This document shows, in pieces, positions 33,507-47,302 of a stretch of DNA of 64,000 nt (positions are counted from its first letter, which is position 1; each line of letters starts with the position of its first letter). Source of the stretch: Areca catechu (Eukaryota; Streptophyta; Magnoliopsida; Arecales; Arecaceae). The position numbers and the translations under genes are program-made. The stretch spans positions 14,222,327 through 14,286,326 of the forward strand of contig CM038051.1 of assembly GCA_021397845.1 (NCBI GenBank), read 5' to 3'. Under the pieces are notes generated by a model, which saw nothing but the letters and a program-made list of their open reading frames with translations, did no database searches and had not been told where the DNA came from.

Positions 33507-35427
33507 CTACAGTGATAATCTAAGCTCAAGATCTACTTCTTGTGCATCAGTAGAGTCTGAGCTTTGACTCATCGAACTTGTTGAGTTGCTTCGATCATGC
33601 CGTTGCTTCTTCTGCACTTTCTGCGACATGCATGGTCAGGTCATGAGGATTAATATTGCATAATAAAAATGCATGCCTTACGTCGAAAAGAAAATAATAT
33701 ATGGTTCTCGAAGAAGGTGGTGTTTGTCAAAATTTAGAGGAGGTAAAAGTTTTATGACGACCTCCGTGGTTTGTTCCCATAGGGGCCGTGTTACAGTCGC
33801 TGGTGCATAATGGTGGGGTAGAAACGTATTGTTGTGATCTGAGAGAGGCCTGATTAATTATACAAAATATTAGACAAGAGTAAGGTAGTACTGGTTATTT
33901 GTCAATGACTCAATTTTGGGATAACGGGCAAAATAAAACTCAAGATATATACCTGGATGGAGGACTAGCGTGGAATTCACCATCTGTAATATGTCTTCTT
34001 TCAGTGTCCCCATAACCCATCTACAACCATATTGTGAGAGTATCATGAGGGCCGAGAATTCATGCAAGATGTAAGAAAGGTAAGCGTAGAACGAATTTCA
34101 GTGTTTTTCCTTTTCCTAATTACCAGAGGACTGCATAAAATAAAGAAGATGAAAACAAGGAAATATAATCATCAAGTATTTTCCAACTTATGATACAATT
34201 AGACTATATATTCCAGAAATGGATTTTGGTGGATCGTTTCAATTAACAAGTTTCATGAAATTAGGTTAAGATTGTTGATATGATGTTTTATGACCAATTT
34301 AAATTACAACATAAGGTTTCTCTAGTTGTAAGAATGGTGAAAAGCATGGCCAATTAAATTTAGGATTGTAGGAAGGGTAGTTTTAGATGGTTGGTATGTA
34401 GTTTTTGTAATGATGGACTGCCACAAGAATAAAAAGGTGCTTTTGTGGTGGAGGAATGGGATAGTTGAAATAGAAGTGGAATAAAAGCTGGAGAGGGAGC
34501 GCTTCAAAACAGCAGGCTTTATTGCTTCAACTCGTTTAGGCTTCACCACTGACCATATTAACCGACCCAACATTCTTTTATTCAACCGAGATGCCTCGTC
34601 TAGCCGCTGATCCACATTTTGGGGAGTACATATATAGTCTTTCTTATAAAAATGGGCTCCGCTTGCTTGTTGAGTTTCATTGACTAGGACTCTAGAATTA
34701 AAGGGTATCAGTTTCCAACATTAAAACATTGTGATTCTGATGATCTTGTTCATAAGAACCATTGAAGACATCATGGTTTGGTCACAAGATTTGGAAGGCA
34801 TCACTCTTGTCAAAAAAAATTGTAAGGCATTACAAATCAAATACAGGTCAGGATGGAGTTGCAAGCAAAGAAATAGAGGGTGCTTTCTTTCCCCCTTTTC
34901 CCAGGAAATTCTCTTTCAATTCTGAGATTTTCCTATTGAGAGAAAGCCTGACATACCATGATCTTTAGAGAGAGAGATACCATGATGTTGGGATGAAGAG
35001 CAAACACTGTGGATGGTGAGGCCGTATTTGAGGAAGAGGGAGATGATGAAAGTGCCATATCTACTCTCATATCCTCCTGCTTGAAGACAAGAATCAAAAA
35101 CAAAGCTCCATGAAAAACTATATACCAATGCAGCATGCTGGAGAAAATTACGCTTGTCAATGTAATTTAAATAACAAACTTAAAAAACTTGTAGAAAAAT
35201 AATAGCAGACAAAAAAGACAGACCATTGTGAGATTACTGTGGTATGGGGAGTGGAGTGATGGAAGATATTCGGCCATTTGATTTTGCAATCTGATCTTCT
35301 CCAGCTGAGCCACTCCAAGTCCTCTCTGGGGTTGCCTTGGCTTCTCTGAACTACTTTTCTTCCCCTTTCGAGGGGCACCAGAACTTGCACTCCCCAACCC
35401 CATTTCTCCAAAATAGCTGCTGCCCAT
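33507..35427 (-). CDS. SPEAR/TIE-type EAR-motif transcriptional adaptor, 189 aa, five exons
   Basis: Exons on the minus strand are 35224-35427, 34981-35076, 33953-34020, 33762-33849 and 33507-33620; their phases join without error. The product matches SPOROCYTELESS-like EAR-containing proteins (SPEAR, also called TIE), which link TCP transcription factors to TOPLESS corepressors in the nucleus (family knowledge). The N-terminus MGSSYFGEMGLG, the basic SPL motif at residues 20-52 (RKGKK, then QPQRGLGVAQLEKIRLQ), a serine-rich middle, QKKQRHDRS near residue 155 and the C-terminal EAR motif DLELRLSL are all present. An ATG ten codons upstream (35457) is in frame; I chose 35427 because family members start MGSSYFGE. 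The donors of exons 1 and 4 (GTCTGT, GTCGTC) are weak, so alternative splicing is possible. Intron 2 is 960 bp. Confidence 0.9.
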
Positions 35428-35467
35428 CCTCTCCTCCTTCCAAAGCTCCAACTCCAAACCAATCTAT

Positions 35468-35470
<3 letters not shown>

Positions 35471-35516
<46 letters not shown>
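35471..35516. repeat. GA microsatellite in the SPEAR 5' region
   Basis: About 23 uninterrupted GA units, lying 44 bp before the SPEAR start on its coding strand as CT repeats. Such tracts in plant 5' UTRs can bind GAGA-binding BPC proteins (family knowledge); any effect here is inference. Confidence 0.9.
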
Positions 35517-35518
<2 letters not shown>

Positions 35519-35847
35519 CTATAGGATCCTTGGGAGTGAAAAGGATGGATCCAACTGTGTTGCTAGATTGGATTGTTGATGAGATTCGGTGATATTCCTT
35601 TGCTTTTTTTGAGCTTGCCTTGCCGTGCGGGCAGAGAAATATTTTATTCCTTATAGTATCACGAACCACCGCGTGGAAGGGATGTGATCATATATAAACC
35701 CATCACTATCTAAAAATAACGGAAAAAAAAAAAAAAAGGGCTTACTGATCGATTTGTCAAAGTGTTCTCTAGGCTCTACCATAAAATAGTTGCTTTGCTA
35801 CTTGACAAGTGATTTTTACTAAATTATCATATTCTTGTGTTATAGTT

Positions 35848-35881
<34 letters not shown>

Positions 35882-37315
35882 CAATTATAATACTAATAAA
35901 TATTTTAGATATTAAGATAGATTAACCATATCTGCGTTTCTTTATAATATAAAATTCTAACAAATTGGCATCCATTTCATATCTGAAAATCTGGTAATGC
36001 TTTTCTTTTATTAAATTACAATTTGTTTTTGAGAATTATTCTAAATGGTATATTAGACCATTTATTTGAGAGTATCAACAACTTACCTCTTAAAAAATCC
36101 GCGTGGGCTCCATTAGCAAAGGTGCTCTTGGTATTTGATATATTTTAAGGCCCACATGTTTGGTGTGCATGACTCTTTAATTTATATAATAATGCATGGT
36201 CATTTAATTCCATTAAATAGAGAGGAGCAAACATGGCAAGTGTGGAAGATATGTTCCCTGAGCTTGCGGTGTTTGACCCATCAAGATCACCTGGTAGGCT
36301 TCCATGAGGTTTTCCATATCCTCCCATCAAAGTTTTACTGCACCTTCAAAGGACTAGCCTGAGGTTTTCCCTATCCTCCCATCAAAGATTTATTGCACCT
36401 TCGAATGACTAGTCTAAATGTTGACACCAAGTACAACGCACGAGAGACTTTGAGATTCAAGTTTAGACCATTATTATTTTGTGATGCACCTGCAAGCACC
36501 ATCTTTGTATGATGCATGCATGCATCACTGTTAAAGTTTTGGCAATTATCACACTATGTACCACAGAAGATTTAAAGTTGGACTACATAGCAAAGGCAAC
36601 TCATATCCCTATGCCTGAGGCCCTTAATTATTGGAGAGAACAATATCTCATTAATAAAGAGGTGGTTTGCTGGCGAAAGATTTAGGTCTGATAAAATAAG
36701 GGGATGGAAGAGACTTGGTGCATTAATCTAAGTAGGTGATACTTCGAAGAAGATAGCAAGTGAATATTTTATGGAAGTTTAGTACTCCCAAATATATCTT
36801 TGGAATAGAAAGCAAAGATCTGATGTGATTGTCTTTCCAAGCCGGGGAGGGAGGGACAGATCTGCCAGCAAGATCTACCTTATATTTCATTGCAATGAGA
36901 TCTGCCCTAAAGATTCTTGGTGATTAATTTTTTATGCCTTACCCCATGCTTGCTTGCAATTATTTGTTCCTTTGAGATGCTTCCAGTAGTTGTTTGCGGT
37001 GCCCATGCACTAAGCCACCAACAAATGTGAATGTTAAGTGCAGACACAAATGGAGTGCTTTATGCATTATCTCCATCTGAAACCGATGCCGGCTCACTTA
37101 GATGAACCAAAATTCATGGCTAGAAAGAGGACCGGTCACCGAGGTGCATGGCCCTTAAACCCCTAATGGATATTGCTTGGGGGATGAACTGATTTCTTAT
37201 TAGATTGTCGAGGTTATACCATTGTTACTTTCTAATAAAGTAGCACAAATTGAATGAGAGCAACGAACTTATAATTCAACTTTACATTCTATGCAACTAA
37301 CAAGGTTTCCTGCTT
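35517..37315. other. SPEAR upstream region and intergenic DNA
   Basis: Contains a TA repeat at about 35850-35880 and a 55-bp tandem duplication at 36305-36414 (TGAGGTTTTCC starts at 36305 and 36360). No gene is recognised. Confidence 0.5.
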
Positions 37316-37320
37316 CTTAC

Positions 37321-37692
37321 TGTTGGAAATAAGAGTCCTTTAATTTTTTCAAGGATCATTGGATGTTTTCAAGAATTTTTGTATATTTTTTAGAGTCATT
37401 GAATGTTGTCTTATTATTAGCAATCACCTTTAACATTTTCTATAAAATTTACTTAGAATTCCTCTACGTGTATGAAACCAAAGTGTCACTTTTATAAATA
37501 TGATTCTTGGTATTTTATGTAAAAAGTAGTTGAAGGATTATTAAATTCTCTATATAAAGGGTGTACTTGAGCTATTTTGGAAAAAGAGAGTTGCAGAAAT
37601 CTTAGTAAAATACCAAGTTTTTTCTATAGTTAGTTTTACTTTCTTCCTCTTTTGTATGAGAAATATTCCTGTCCTTCTCTTCTAATCTATCA
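37321..37692 (+). repeat. 5' LTR of the copia element (372 bp)
   Basis: TGTTGGAAAT to AATCTATCA. Shares the blocks CAAGGATCATTG and TACCAAGTTTT with the 3' LTR. About 25 bp shorter near its start. Confidence 0.93.
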
Positions 37693-37708
37693 ATGTAGTA
37701 TTAGAGCC

Positions 37709-40700
37709 ATGGCTAATATGGCACAATTATCTTTTCCTTATCTTACCAACATCGACTATTAGAATTGGAGCATCCAAATGAAAGCATTGCTTAGATCTTA
37801 AGATATTTGAAACATAGTTGAAAAAAGCTATGAAGAAGTCGAAGACAGAGATACTCTCACCGCATAATAATGAGAGGCTTTGTGGGACTTAAAAAAGAAA
37901 GATAGGAAGGTTCTTTACTTCATCAATCAAGCCGTAGATGCGTTAGACTTTTGAGAAGATAGCTATAGTCACCACCTCCAAAGGAGCATAGAAGATTCTT
38001 TAAAATGCATATAAAGGAGTTGAGAAAGTGAAGAAAATTCGCCTTCGAACTCTTAGAGATGAATTTGAAGTCCTACAAATGAAAGAGTCCAAATCCATTT
38101 CAGATTTCTTTATAATAGTCTTGACCATTATCAATCATTTAAGAATAAATGGTGATATCTTAAATGACACACAAGTAGTAGAGAAAATTCTATGATCATT
38201 AGATGTCAAATTTGACTACATCATAGTCGCTATCGAAGAATCAAAAAATTTAAAAGCCATGATAGTTGATGAACTCATGGGTTTCTTATAAGCCCATGAA
38301 TAAAGGTTTAACAAGAAGAAGCAAGAGCTTTTGGAGCAAGTTTTTCAATCCAAGTTTATTCTAAAGAAGGGAAAAGAAGATTCTAAGAATGAAAGGAGTC
38401 AAAGAGGTCGAGGATGAGGCCGTGGAGGAGGCTACAATGACAAAGAGGAGATAAATCAAAGTCCAAAAGGAAGGCATGGACAAGAAGGTTTATCTAGAGG
38501 TCGAAGGTATGATAATTTCTAAGTTCATTGTTTTATTTGCAACCAACTTGGTCATTTTGCTTCAAATTATTGGCATAATAATGCTAATCAAGTTAAAGAA
38601 AAGGCTCACTATGCAAAAAAGAAAGAAAAAGATGATAATAAAGTCTTGTTGCTAGCTCACAAAGAAAATAACATCGATGAGAAAATATATTGTACTTAGA
38701 TACTAGTGCAAGCAATCACATATATGGCTATAAAAATATATTCATAGAGTTGGATGAATCAGTGAATGAAAATGTATCTTTTAGTAACTCCTCCAAAGTA
38801 GCTATGAAGAGTAAAGATCACATTCTTATCTAATTGAAAGATGGAAATCATAAATTTCTCTAATATTTATTATATATCGGAGATGAAGAATAATATTTTA
38901 AGTTTAGGATAGCTTTTGCAGAGAGGATATGATGTGCATATAAAAAATAGAAATTTATTTTTAAGAGATCAAAATAATAATATGATAACCCGTGTTCAAA
39001 TGACAAGAAATTGAATGTTCATGCTTAACATCAAACATGTCAATGCTAAATATTTGAATGTAAGTGTGAAGGACAATTTATAGCTTTGGCACTTGAGATT
39101 TGGACGTTTTTATTTTGGTGGTCTTAAGCAACTAGCAAGCAAGAAGATGGTGAAGGACGTACCATACATTGATTCTCTAGAATAATATTGTAAATGATTT
39201 ATTCTTAGCAAGCAACCAAGAAAGAGTTTTTCTAAAGAAGCTTCCTATCATGTAAAAAAGCTACTTGAACTTACCTACACTGATATATACGGACCGATAT
39301 CTCCAATATCTTTTGGAGAGCACCACTATTTTCTAACATTTATGGATAATTTCAGCAAGAAAACTTGGATGTATTTTTTGAAGAAAGATTGAAGCATTTT
39401 CTACATTTAAGAAGTTCAAAATAATGGTGGAGAAATAATGTGGCTACTACATTAAGGCTTTACGATCTGATCATGGAGGCGAATTCACATCCAAGGAGTT
39501 TGAATATTTTTATGAAGAGCATGGCATTCGGCAATTTTTGACAGCACCCTATTCTCTCCAACAAATAGTATAGCAGAGAGAAAGAATCAAACTATTCTTA
39601 ATATGGTTTGAAGCATGCTGAAGATGAAGGACATGCTGAAAAAATTTTGGATGGAGGCCATAAATTATGCGGTCTATTTGCTTAACCGATGTCCTACAAA
39701 AATTATAGATATTACAACTCTATAAGAGGCATGGAGTTGTAGACAACTAACTATCTTTCACTTGAAGATTTTTGGAAGTATTGTCTATGCTCATATCTAG
39801 ATCAAAGAAGAATGAATCTTGAAGACAAGAGTGAAAAGTTTATATTCATTAACTATGATCCTCGATTTAAAGCCTACAAGCTTTTTGATCCCAAAATTTA
39901 AAAGGTTCATGTTAGTAAAGATGTGGAGTTCAACGAAGATGATATGTGAAATTGGCAATCAAACAAAATGTTATTTCATGAAGAAAAGGAAGAAGAAGAA
40001 CATGAGTTAAAGGTGGATTTTAAACTTTCTTCACCACCTTCATCCTCATATTCAAAAGTATCATCTCTTTCAAATGATAGTCCAATACAAAGAAAAACAA
40101 GGAGTTTGCAAGAGTTATATGAGATAACAAATGAACTTAACCTCATTTGTCTATTAGCTAATGGTAAAAGTATTTTTTTTGAAGAAGCAATACAAGATAA
40201 GATTTGGAAAGCCACCATGGATGAGAAAATTAAAACAATAAAGAGAGGAATGATATTGGAGAACTTACTACTCTTTCCAAAAACCATAAACTCATAGGTG
40301 TAAAATAGGTTTACAAGAAGAAGAATAATGTTCAAGGACATGTAGAGAAATACAAAGCAAGATTAGTGGGTAAAAGCTACAAGCAACAAGCTGGTATTGA
40401 CTATAAAGAGGTATTCATCCTGGTCACTCATATGGAAACTATAAGATTGCTTATCTCTATTGCAGTATAATTCAAATAGCCAATTCTTCAAATAGATATT
40501 AAATCGACTTTCTTAAATAGTTTTTTTTAAAAAAGAGGTTTATGCAAATCAACCTGAAGGGTATGTGAAGAAAAGGCATGAAGAAAAGGTTTTAAGGTTG
40601 AAGAAGGTACTATATGACTTGAAACAAGTACCTAGAGCATAGAATAGTAGAATTGATGCATATTTCAAAACTGATGGTTTCATGTAATGTCCATATGCGC

Positions 40701-41685
40701 ATGCTTTATATGTGAAAAAGAAAAATAAATATATATTGCTTATTTCTTTTATGTAGATAATCTTACTTTCATAGATAGTAATCCCCAAATGTTTGAAAAA
40801 TTCAAGTAAGCTATGATCCAAGAGTTCGAGATGATAGAAGTGAAGCAAAGTAATAGAAGCATCTTTATTTCTTAAGAAGCATATGCAAAGAATATTCTTA
40901 AGAGGCTTAAGATGGAAGATTGCAAGCCAAAAAGCATTCTTATTGATTATGGAGTCAACTTATTAAAATTTGAAAAAGGCAAGGTGATTGATCATACTCT
41001 TTATAAAAATTTAGTTGGATATTTAAGATATCTTACATGCACAAGATCGGATATTTTATATAAAGTTGGGCTATTAAGCCATTTTATGGAAAAACAAAAT
41101 TCTATGCATTAGAAGGCTGCAAAGAGAATTTTTTGTTACATTCGAGATACTATAAGACTATATCTCATGAATTATTGTATTCTCCTCTTTATGATTTTTA
41201 ACTTTTTAGTTATTTGGATGATGATTTGGAAGGAGATTTAAATGATAGAAAGAGTACAACCAGGTTTTTTTTTTTACATGGATGATACAACATTTACGTG
41301 GCTTTCTAAGAAGCAAGCTATTATGACTCTTTCTACTTGTAAAATAGAATATGTTGCAGCATCTTCATGTGTTTGTCATGCTATATGACTTAGAAGATTA
41401 CTACAAGATATTTATTTCTCTCAAATGGATGCTATGAAAATATTTATGCATAATAAGTCGATAATGGCATTAACAAAGAATCCGGTTTATCATGAAACAA
41501 GCAAATATTTTGACATTCATTTTTACTTTATAAGAAAGCATATCAAGGAAAAGAATGTGGAGTTAACTTATATAAAAACTCATGATCAAATTGTCGATAT
41601 TTTCATCAAGCCACTTGCAGCTGATTCTTTCTATATGCTCAAGAGTCTACTTGGAGTAAAGGATGAACAATTATTAAATTTAGGG
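37709..41685 (+). pseudogene. copia gag-pol remnant
   Basis: Starts MANMAQLSFPYL, a typical copia gag. Recognisable: zinc knuckle near 38525-38567 (CFICNQLGHFASNY, last cysteine lost), protease LDTSASNH near 38697, the integrase leader WHLRFG near 39089 and core THIY-like and HYFLTFMDN blocks near 39275-39350, RT segments such as QPEGYVKK near 40550 and KVLYDLKQ near 40605, and the RNase H tail KHIKEKNVELTYI near 41540. Numerous stops and small frameshifts mean no product. Confidence 0.9.
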
Positions 41686-41687
41686 GG

Positions 41688-42084
41688 TGTTAAAAATAAT
41701 TAAACTTAATTATACATAAGCTTCCAATAGTTCTTTGATTTTTTCAAGGATCATTGAATGTTTATAAGTCTTTGTATATTTTTAAGAGTCATTAAATGTT
41801 GTCTTGTTATTAGTAATGACATTTAGTATTTTTCATGAAATTCACTTAGAATTCATATACATGTATGAAACTAAAGTATCACTTTCATAAATGTGACTCT
41901 TGGTATTTTGTGTAGAGGGTAATTGAAGGGTTATAAAATCCTTTATATATGGATATATACTTGATCTATTTTGGAAAAAGAGAGTTATAGAAATTTCAAT
42001 GAAATACCAAGTTTTCTTCTACTATTAGTTTTACTCTCTTCCTCCTTTGTATAAGAAATACTCTTCTCCTCTTCTAATCTATCA
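41688..42084 (+). repeat. 3' LTR of the copia element (397 bp)
   Basis: TGTTAAAAAT to AATCTATCA, followed by CTTAC. Carries extra bases near its start (AAACTTAATTATACATAAGC) compared with the 5' LTR. Confidence 0.93.
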
Positions 42085-42089
42085 CTTAC

Positions 42090-43600
42090 AATATTATTAC
42101 ACCAAAAATATTTTTTCAAGTTTTTGCTTAGAAAATATAATATTACTGTACTAGGAATGTGTATCATAACATACACTTTACTTGCTCAATAGCAATTTAG
42201 AGCAAGCATAAGAGATAACATAAAACAATCATCTTTTCCTTGGCTATGACTTACGAAGAACTCTGTGCTTGATGTACAGATAATTAGGTGATGAAAAGAT
42301 CATAAGCATCTTTGCTTAATAAACTCATTTTTCAGTTCCAATTGTATGACCATTACCACTTAAAATATCTCAATATAATCATGCAACAAATTACTAACCA
42401 CATGAATTTCGTGGTTTGAAGGTGATCCTTGGTACATTGGCAAGATTACTTTATTGAGATTTGAATATTATGGATCCAAAATATAGAAATAACATCTCTG
42501 TATGTAGAATAAAACTACTAGTTCTGACCGTTCTTGAATCTCAAGGTAGCTAGAATCTCATGCACCAAACTATCATTTTATGAATTGTTTGGCCTAGTTG
42601 CTAGGGTTAGGAATTAGGTCAAAGATGGTTCAAAACATGACTTGGGGGTTAAATTGGCCGGTATAAGACCTAAAAAGAAGGATTTGGATCAGGGCTTTCA
42701 ATCAAGCAGGGAAGCCATAACTACCACTTTGATGGCAGGGTTGGGACTCTTTGTGGGCCTTCCTCTATCAAGCTTGGAGTGGTCTCAAACTTTGCTTTAA
42801 ATATTGCTCCATCCAAATGTGGGCAAGGTTATTATATTCAGCTCTGCCATCGTGTCTACAATCTTGGGGATGTTAATTTCTAGAGTTGGAAGGAGGCATG
42901 GTAGAAGCAATTTACTTGGAGGTCAAGCTCTAAATAACTTAATGTTGGTCAAGGATCAAGGAATTACTTGAATTTTTAACAAAAAAGTGCAAGTTGGCAA
43001 AGAAGAAGAGATAAAGGGGGCTTTGTTCTTGGGAGTGACCCAACTAAAATTGTGTAGTATGTGAAAGATGGTGAGAGCATGACATGTTGGATTGCAATGG
43101 AACTACATGGGCAATAAGATAGCGTGGACTCCATATATTAGGAGTTTTGCTGATAGTTCTTTCCATAGTTCACATATGAGTGATTGGTCTAATTTATTGG
43201 TTGGGTATGATTTTTTTGTGTGGGTATCTATTTTGATCATTGATCTTAGTGTCAGGGGATAGTTCATAGATTGGATGAGATTATTTGTCAAGATAAGTTT
43301 ATAAGTTTCCTCTCTCTCTTTTTTTAACAAAAAAAATTCTATTTATTTGATATTTTAGCTTGAATAGAGTGGTCAAATAGAGGGGAAGAAAGTATGTTGT
43401 TAGAGAAAATAAATGTTAAGCGGGCAAAGTGGTGCTTAGATAAAGGAAGAGGAAAATGATACATAATATATCATCCTTGAAGTACAAAGCAAACATCATA
43501 GCTTAGAATAGTCTCCATGAAACTACTATAATCGATTAGTCACAAAATAATCGTCAATATTTAATTAATATATATATTCACAAATTCAAGTTATAAGCAG
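42090..43600. other. intergenic DNA, no gene recognised
   Basis: AT-rich, with a T/A run at 43318-43338 that could be the tail of an old retroposon. Nothing else is supported. Confidence 0.4.
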
Positions 43601-44574
43601 TGTTATGGTATCAACTATACTGATACCACTTTTTCTAGCAAATCCTTTGTATATAGTACGGATTCTCATTTTCAGGATCACGATTATCAGTGTTGATACC
43701 ACAGAAGAAGAAAGAAAAGAAAAATAAAATAAAAATACAATCAATTAGCCATACAAGATTTTACTATAGAAAAATAAAACTTACAATATTGGAATTTCTA
43801 CTCTCAATTTCATACAATTATCTCAACAAGAAAATCTAAATTCCCTCTCTCGAGCTCTCAACTCTCAACTATTTCAGGCTTTATATAGATCCTTTATCAC
43901 TCTTTTGACTCGTTCACCTAGTTCTTGGCCCTCTGCAACTATTTTTATAGCTCTGGTGCAAAGAGCATCTTACTAGGAGTCTAATAGTCTAAACTATATC
44001 CAAATCGGAGTCCAGTAGCCTCTCCAACTTGAGTTTGAATCTAGATCAGCTTGTGACCATCCGATCGTCATCCATCGTGCCTTAGATCATGCAAATCAAG
44101 CCTAAATCATGTCGAGATGGTTTCTGGATGTTGGATTGAGGCGTAAAAGGTGCTTGGTCACTTGATCATGCGAGAGGTGTACGTGCGAAATCCTGCTGAA
44201 CACTCCAAATCATGGTCAGCATTGATGCCAACCGTTAGATCACGCCTGTGCGATGTCTGCAGTATTCAATCACGCGATGCCCCCATAGATCAAGGCATGG
44301 ACCGATAGCTCGTTAAACATTACGACATAGAAACCTAGGGGAGGCCACTTGGACCTGGGCCATCGCTTGTGCCCATGTGCATGTTGTGCTATGCCTGCCT
44401 AGGCCTCGCACCCTCACGTGCATCGCACTGGGCTGTGCTGCCTGCGAGCCATGTTAGTCTGGGCTGACCTACGAGCCCAAAATTATTTTTTTTCTTCTTT
44501 GGGCTTCTTTTGGCTAGGCTTCTCATCTATTTTGGTCTTCTTTAGAGGCCGGATTCGAGGCATTCTTCCTAACA
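43601..44574 (-). repeat. 3' LTR of the second gag-only element
   Basis: Plus-strand ends TGTTATGGTATC and TTCCTAACA. It shares with 46141-47061 the blocks CTGATACCACT and AAATCATGTCG. Confidence 0.8.
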
Positions 44575-44818
44575 ATCTCCACCTCGATTCAACATTTGGC
44601 TTTCACATGATTTTGAGAATTCTTGAAGGATTTTGCCCCCATGCACTAGGACAAACACTTACTATTCATGGATGGACAAATATGGGAATCAAGTCATGCT
44701 ACTTGATCCCATCTCTATCACATGCTGTGCTCACCTCAACCTGAGATCTTCTTGGGGAAGCCTCCTATGGTAATAAAAACTTCATCTTGTAACATTACTT
44801 ATCATCCTCCCGAGTCTC

Positions 44819-46117
44819 TTACCTCATGTTCGATCCACCTGCTCTCGAAGCTCTAGCTCGTGCTGGGCTCCTATCTATACCAGGGACTTCATCTCGCACT
44901 GGACTTTCTGTCAAGAGGTAATATCCTCCATTCTTCTTTCCTTGCAAGATGACCTTACTACCACAGACAACCTTCAGGATTCCATCACCAATTCTCCATG
45001 TATAGCCATTTGAATCCAATTTACTGAAAAAATTTTGATTCTTGCTAAAACTGGGTATGTATTGGGCATCGCCCAATTTTCTCTCTTTCCCATCACGTGC
45101 CTTCAAGCTGACTATCTCGATGCTCTTGATTGTACAGCTCGATCTATTTAGCAAGTGAATAGAATCCTCTCTACTATCTAGAGAGTCGAATATCTCCTCT
45201 TTATAATAAATATAATATGCATATGTAAAATCTAAAATTTACTGGAAAGAAGGAGATACCTCATCGGATACTATAATTGCATTACTATAGTATCCTTCAC
45301 CATCACTACTATTGGCCACCGCCATAATAGCCCTCGTTTGATCTTTGAGCTGTGGGCAATCTCTGACATGATATCCCAGCTCGTCATACCGATAATACTG
45401 ATCTTTCTCGCATCCTTCGATCTGGATCACTCGCCTTATGATCCTCTATCGCTCTTCCTTCTACCGTCTGCTCCTCTAAAAATTGCTAATGCTGAGTTTC
45501 CACATGAATTCGAAGCTTGGTTCTCCTATCTGAGAATCTCGTTTTAGAGTAACACCGAGGTGACCTCCATCACCATCATGATGATGCTCTTCTTTACTAG
45601 AAGAGAGTTACCAAGGATTTGAAAGATTGTGAAAGTGATGAAAACAAGATTAACATTCTGGTCTTCTACTCAGCTTTCTTGCCAATACTGAAAAGATTGG
45701 TGAGAATCCTTTGAAAATTACTTAGATGCTCCTGCATGTCTATTCTTCGGTCATCTTAGTTGATAGAACTGCTTCCAAAGAAAGAGAATGTTAGTGAGGG
45801 ATTTCACCATGTATAGTTCTTGAGCTTTGCCCATGGTACTATCGAAAAAGTCTTATTTAGTATATGGATCACCATCTTATCTGCCAAGTATAAATGGATC
45901 TGCTCATCGCTTGCATCTGAAGCCATCTCCAGGTCTTCTCATCCATGATAGCTGGCCTTTTCTCGTATATAAGAGTATCAATCAACCCTTGCTGAATGAG
46001 TAAGTCCTTCATCCTCGCCTGCCAGAGAAAAAAAATTACTTTTTCGTCGAACTGGTTGATCTCTACTTTAATTGTGGCTATTTTTTCCATCTTGCCAATC
46101 TCGATCAACATGGGCAA
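44819..46117 (-). pseudogene. gag and protease region of the second gag-only element
   Basis: Gag begins at 46117 and includes FFLWQARMKDLLIQQGLID, as in copia gag. The knuckle at 45380-45425 reads YYRYDELGYHVRDC, with cysteine and histidine positions changed. The protease-proximal part at 44819-45154 has FFSKLDSNGYTWRIGDG and VILQGKKNGGYY. Stops and shifts separate the parts. Confidence 0.82.
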
Positions 46118-46140
46118 TCTGGAGCTCTGATATCAGTTAT

Positions 46141-47061
46141 TGTGATACTAACTACACTGATACCACTCGTTCCAAAAAATCCCTCATTCGGAATACGGAT
46201 GCCCATTTCTAGGATCATGATTATCGATGTTGATATAGCAAGAGGAGGAAGAGAAAAATAAAATAAAATAAAAAATATAATCAATGGGCATGCAAAGTTT
46301 TACTATGAAAAATAAAACTTACAAAATTAGAACTCTAACTTTCAATCTCGCATAATCATCTCAACAAAAAATTCCAAAATCCCTTTCTCAAGCTTTTAAC
46401 TCTCAGCCCCTACAGACTCTCTAGGGATCCTTCATCATTTTTTTGACTGCCACACCTAGTTCCTGGCCCTCTGCTCCTATTTTTATAGTCTTTCGTATAA
46501 AGAGCATCTCATCAGAAATCCAACGATTCAAATTTTATTCAAATCAGAATCATGTAGCCTCTCCAACTCTAGTTTGATTCCAAATCAACTAGTGGCCATC
46601 TAATCACCATCCATCATGTCTCGGATCGCGCACATCAGGCCTAAATCATGTCGGGATGGTTTATGGATATTGGATCGAGGTGTGAAAGGTGCTCGACCAC
46701 TCGATCATGCGAGAGGTGCACGAAATCCTGCTGAACACTCCAAATCACTTCGGCATTGATGCCAGTCGTTGGCTCATGCCCGTGCGACATCTGGAGTGTC
46801 CGATCACATGCCCCCCTAGACCAAGGTGTGGACCGGTGGCTTGTCAAACACTATGACATGGAGAACCTGAGGGAGGTTGCTTCTGCCAGAGCTGCCACCC
46901 ATGCCCGTGCAGGCGCACGTGTTGGACCGCACTGGCTTGCGAACCGTGCTGGTCTGGCCCGGCCTGCAGGCTAAAAATCAATTTTTTAAAGATTTTTTGG
47001 CTGAACTTCTCATTTATTTTATACTTCTTTAAAAGCCAAATTCGGGACATTCTTCTCAACA
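46141..47061 (-). repeat. 5' LTR of the second gag-only element
   Basis: Matches 43601-44574. The plus-strand right end is TTCTCAACA. The left end is uncertain by about five bases beside the primer-binding site. Confidence 0.78.
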
Positions 47062-47302
47062 AATAGGCCTGATAGAACAAAACATTTGAACCTGCCTAGC
47101 AATAGATGCAGCCAAACCCATCAGTTCTTGTAGCCTGCTCCAATCTACCAGTGAGCTATTTCTGGAATGCAAAGCGAAGCTTAGTTTCCATGACACTTGA
47201 GAAGGATGGCATCTGGTAATAGCTGGGACAGTCTAGCATGAGCCTGTAGGGCCTCATTTCTAGGATCCAGTTAGACTACCATGATCTATTTTAGCTTTAC
47301 CT

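Larger units (their letters stand above)
37321..42084 (+). mobile_element. full-length Ty1/copia retrotransposon with LTRs and CTTAC target duplication
   Basis: LTRs lie at 37321-37692 and 41688-42084, and CTTAC flanks the element at 37316-37320 and 42085-42089. A primer-binding site of initiator-methionine type (TAGTATTAGAGCC) follows the 5' LTR near 37697, and AAATTTAGGGGG precedes the 3' LTR. Domains run gag, protease, integrase, RT, RNase H, the copia order, all full of stops. Confidence 0.95.
43601..47061 (-). mobile_element. second gag-only copia-type retroelement (3.46 kb)
   Basis: LTRs lie at 43601-44574 and about 46141-47061. On the minus strand the 5' LTR is followed by a primer-binding site TGATATCAGAGC (46135 down to 46124), a gag start MPMLIEIGKME at 46117, a zinc knuckle, the protease, and then the polypurine tract GAGGTGGAGAT next to the 3' LTR. 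Integrase, RT and RNase H are missing, exactly as in the element at 13077-30086, to which gag and the post-protease segment are clearly related. Right flank AATAG and left flank AGCAG agree poorly, so no target duplication is claimed. Confidence 0.85.

Noticed and set aside
34322..34615. 97-codon frame inside SPEAR intron 2
   Set aside because: No recognised domain and it sits between well-supported splice sites; treated as intron.
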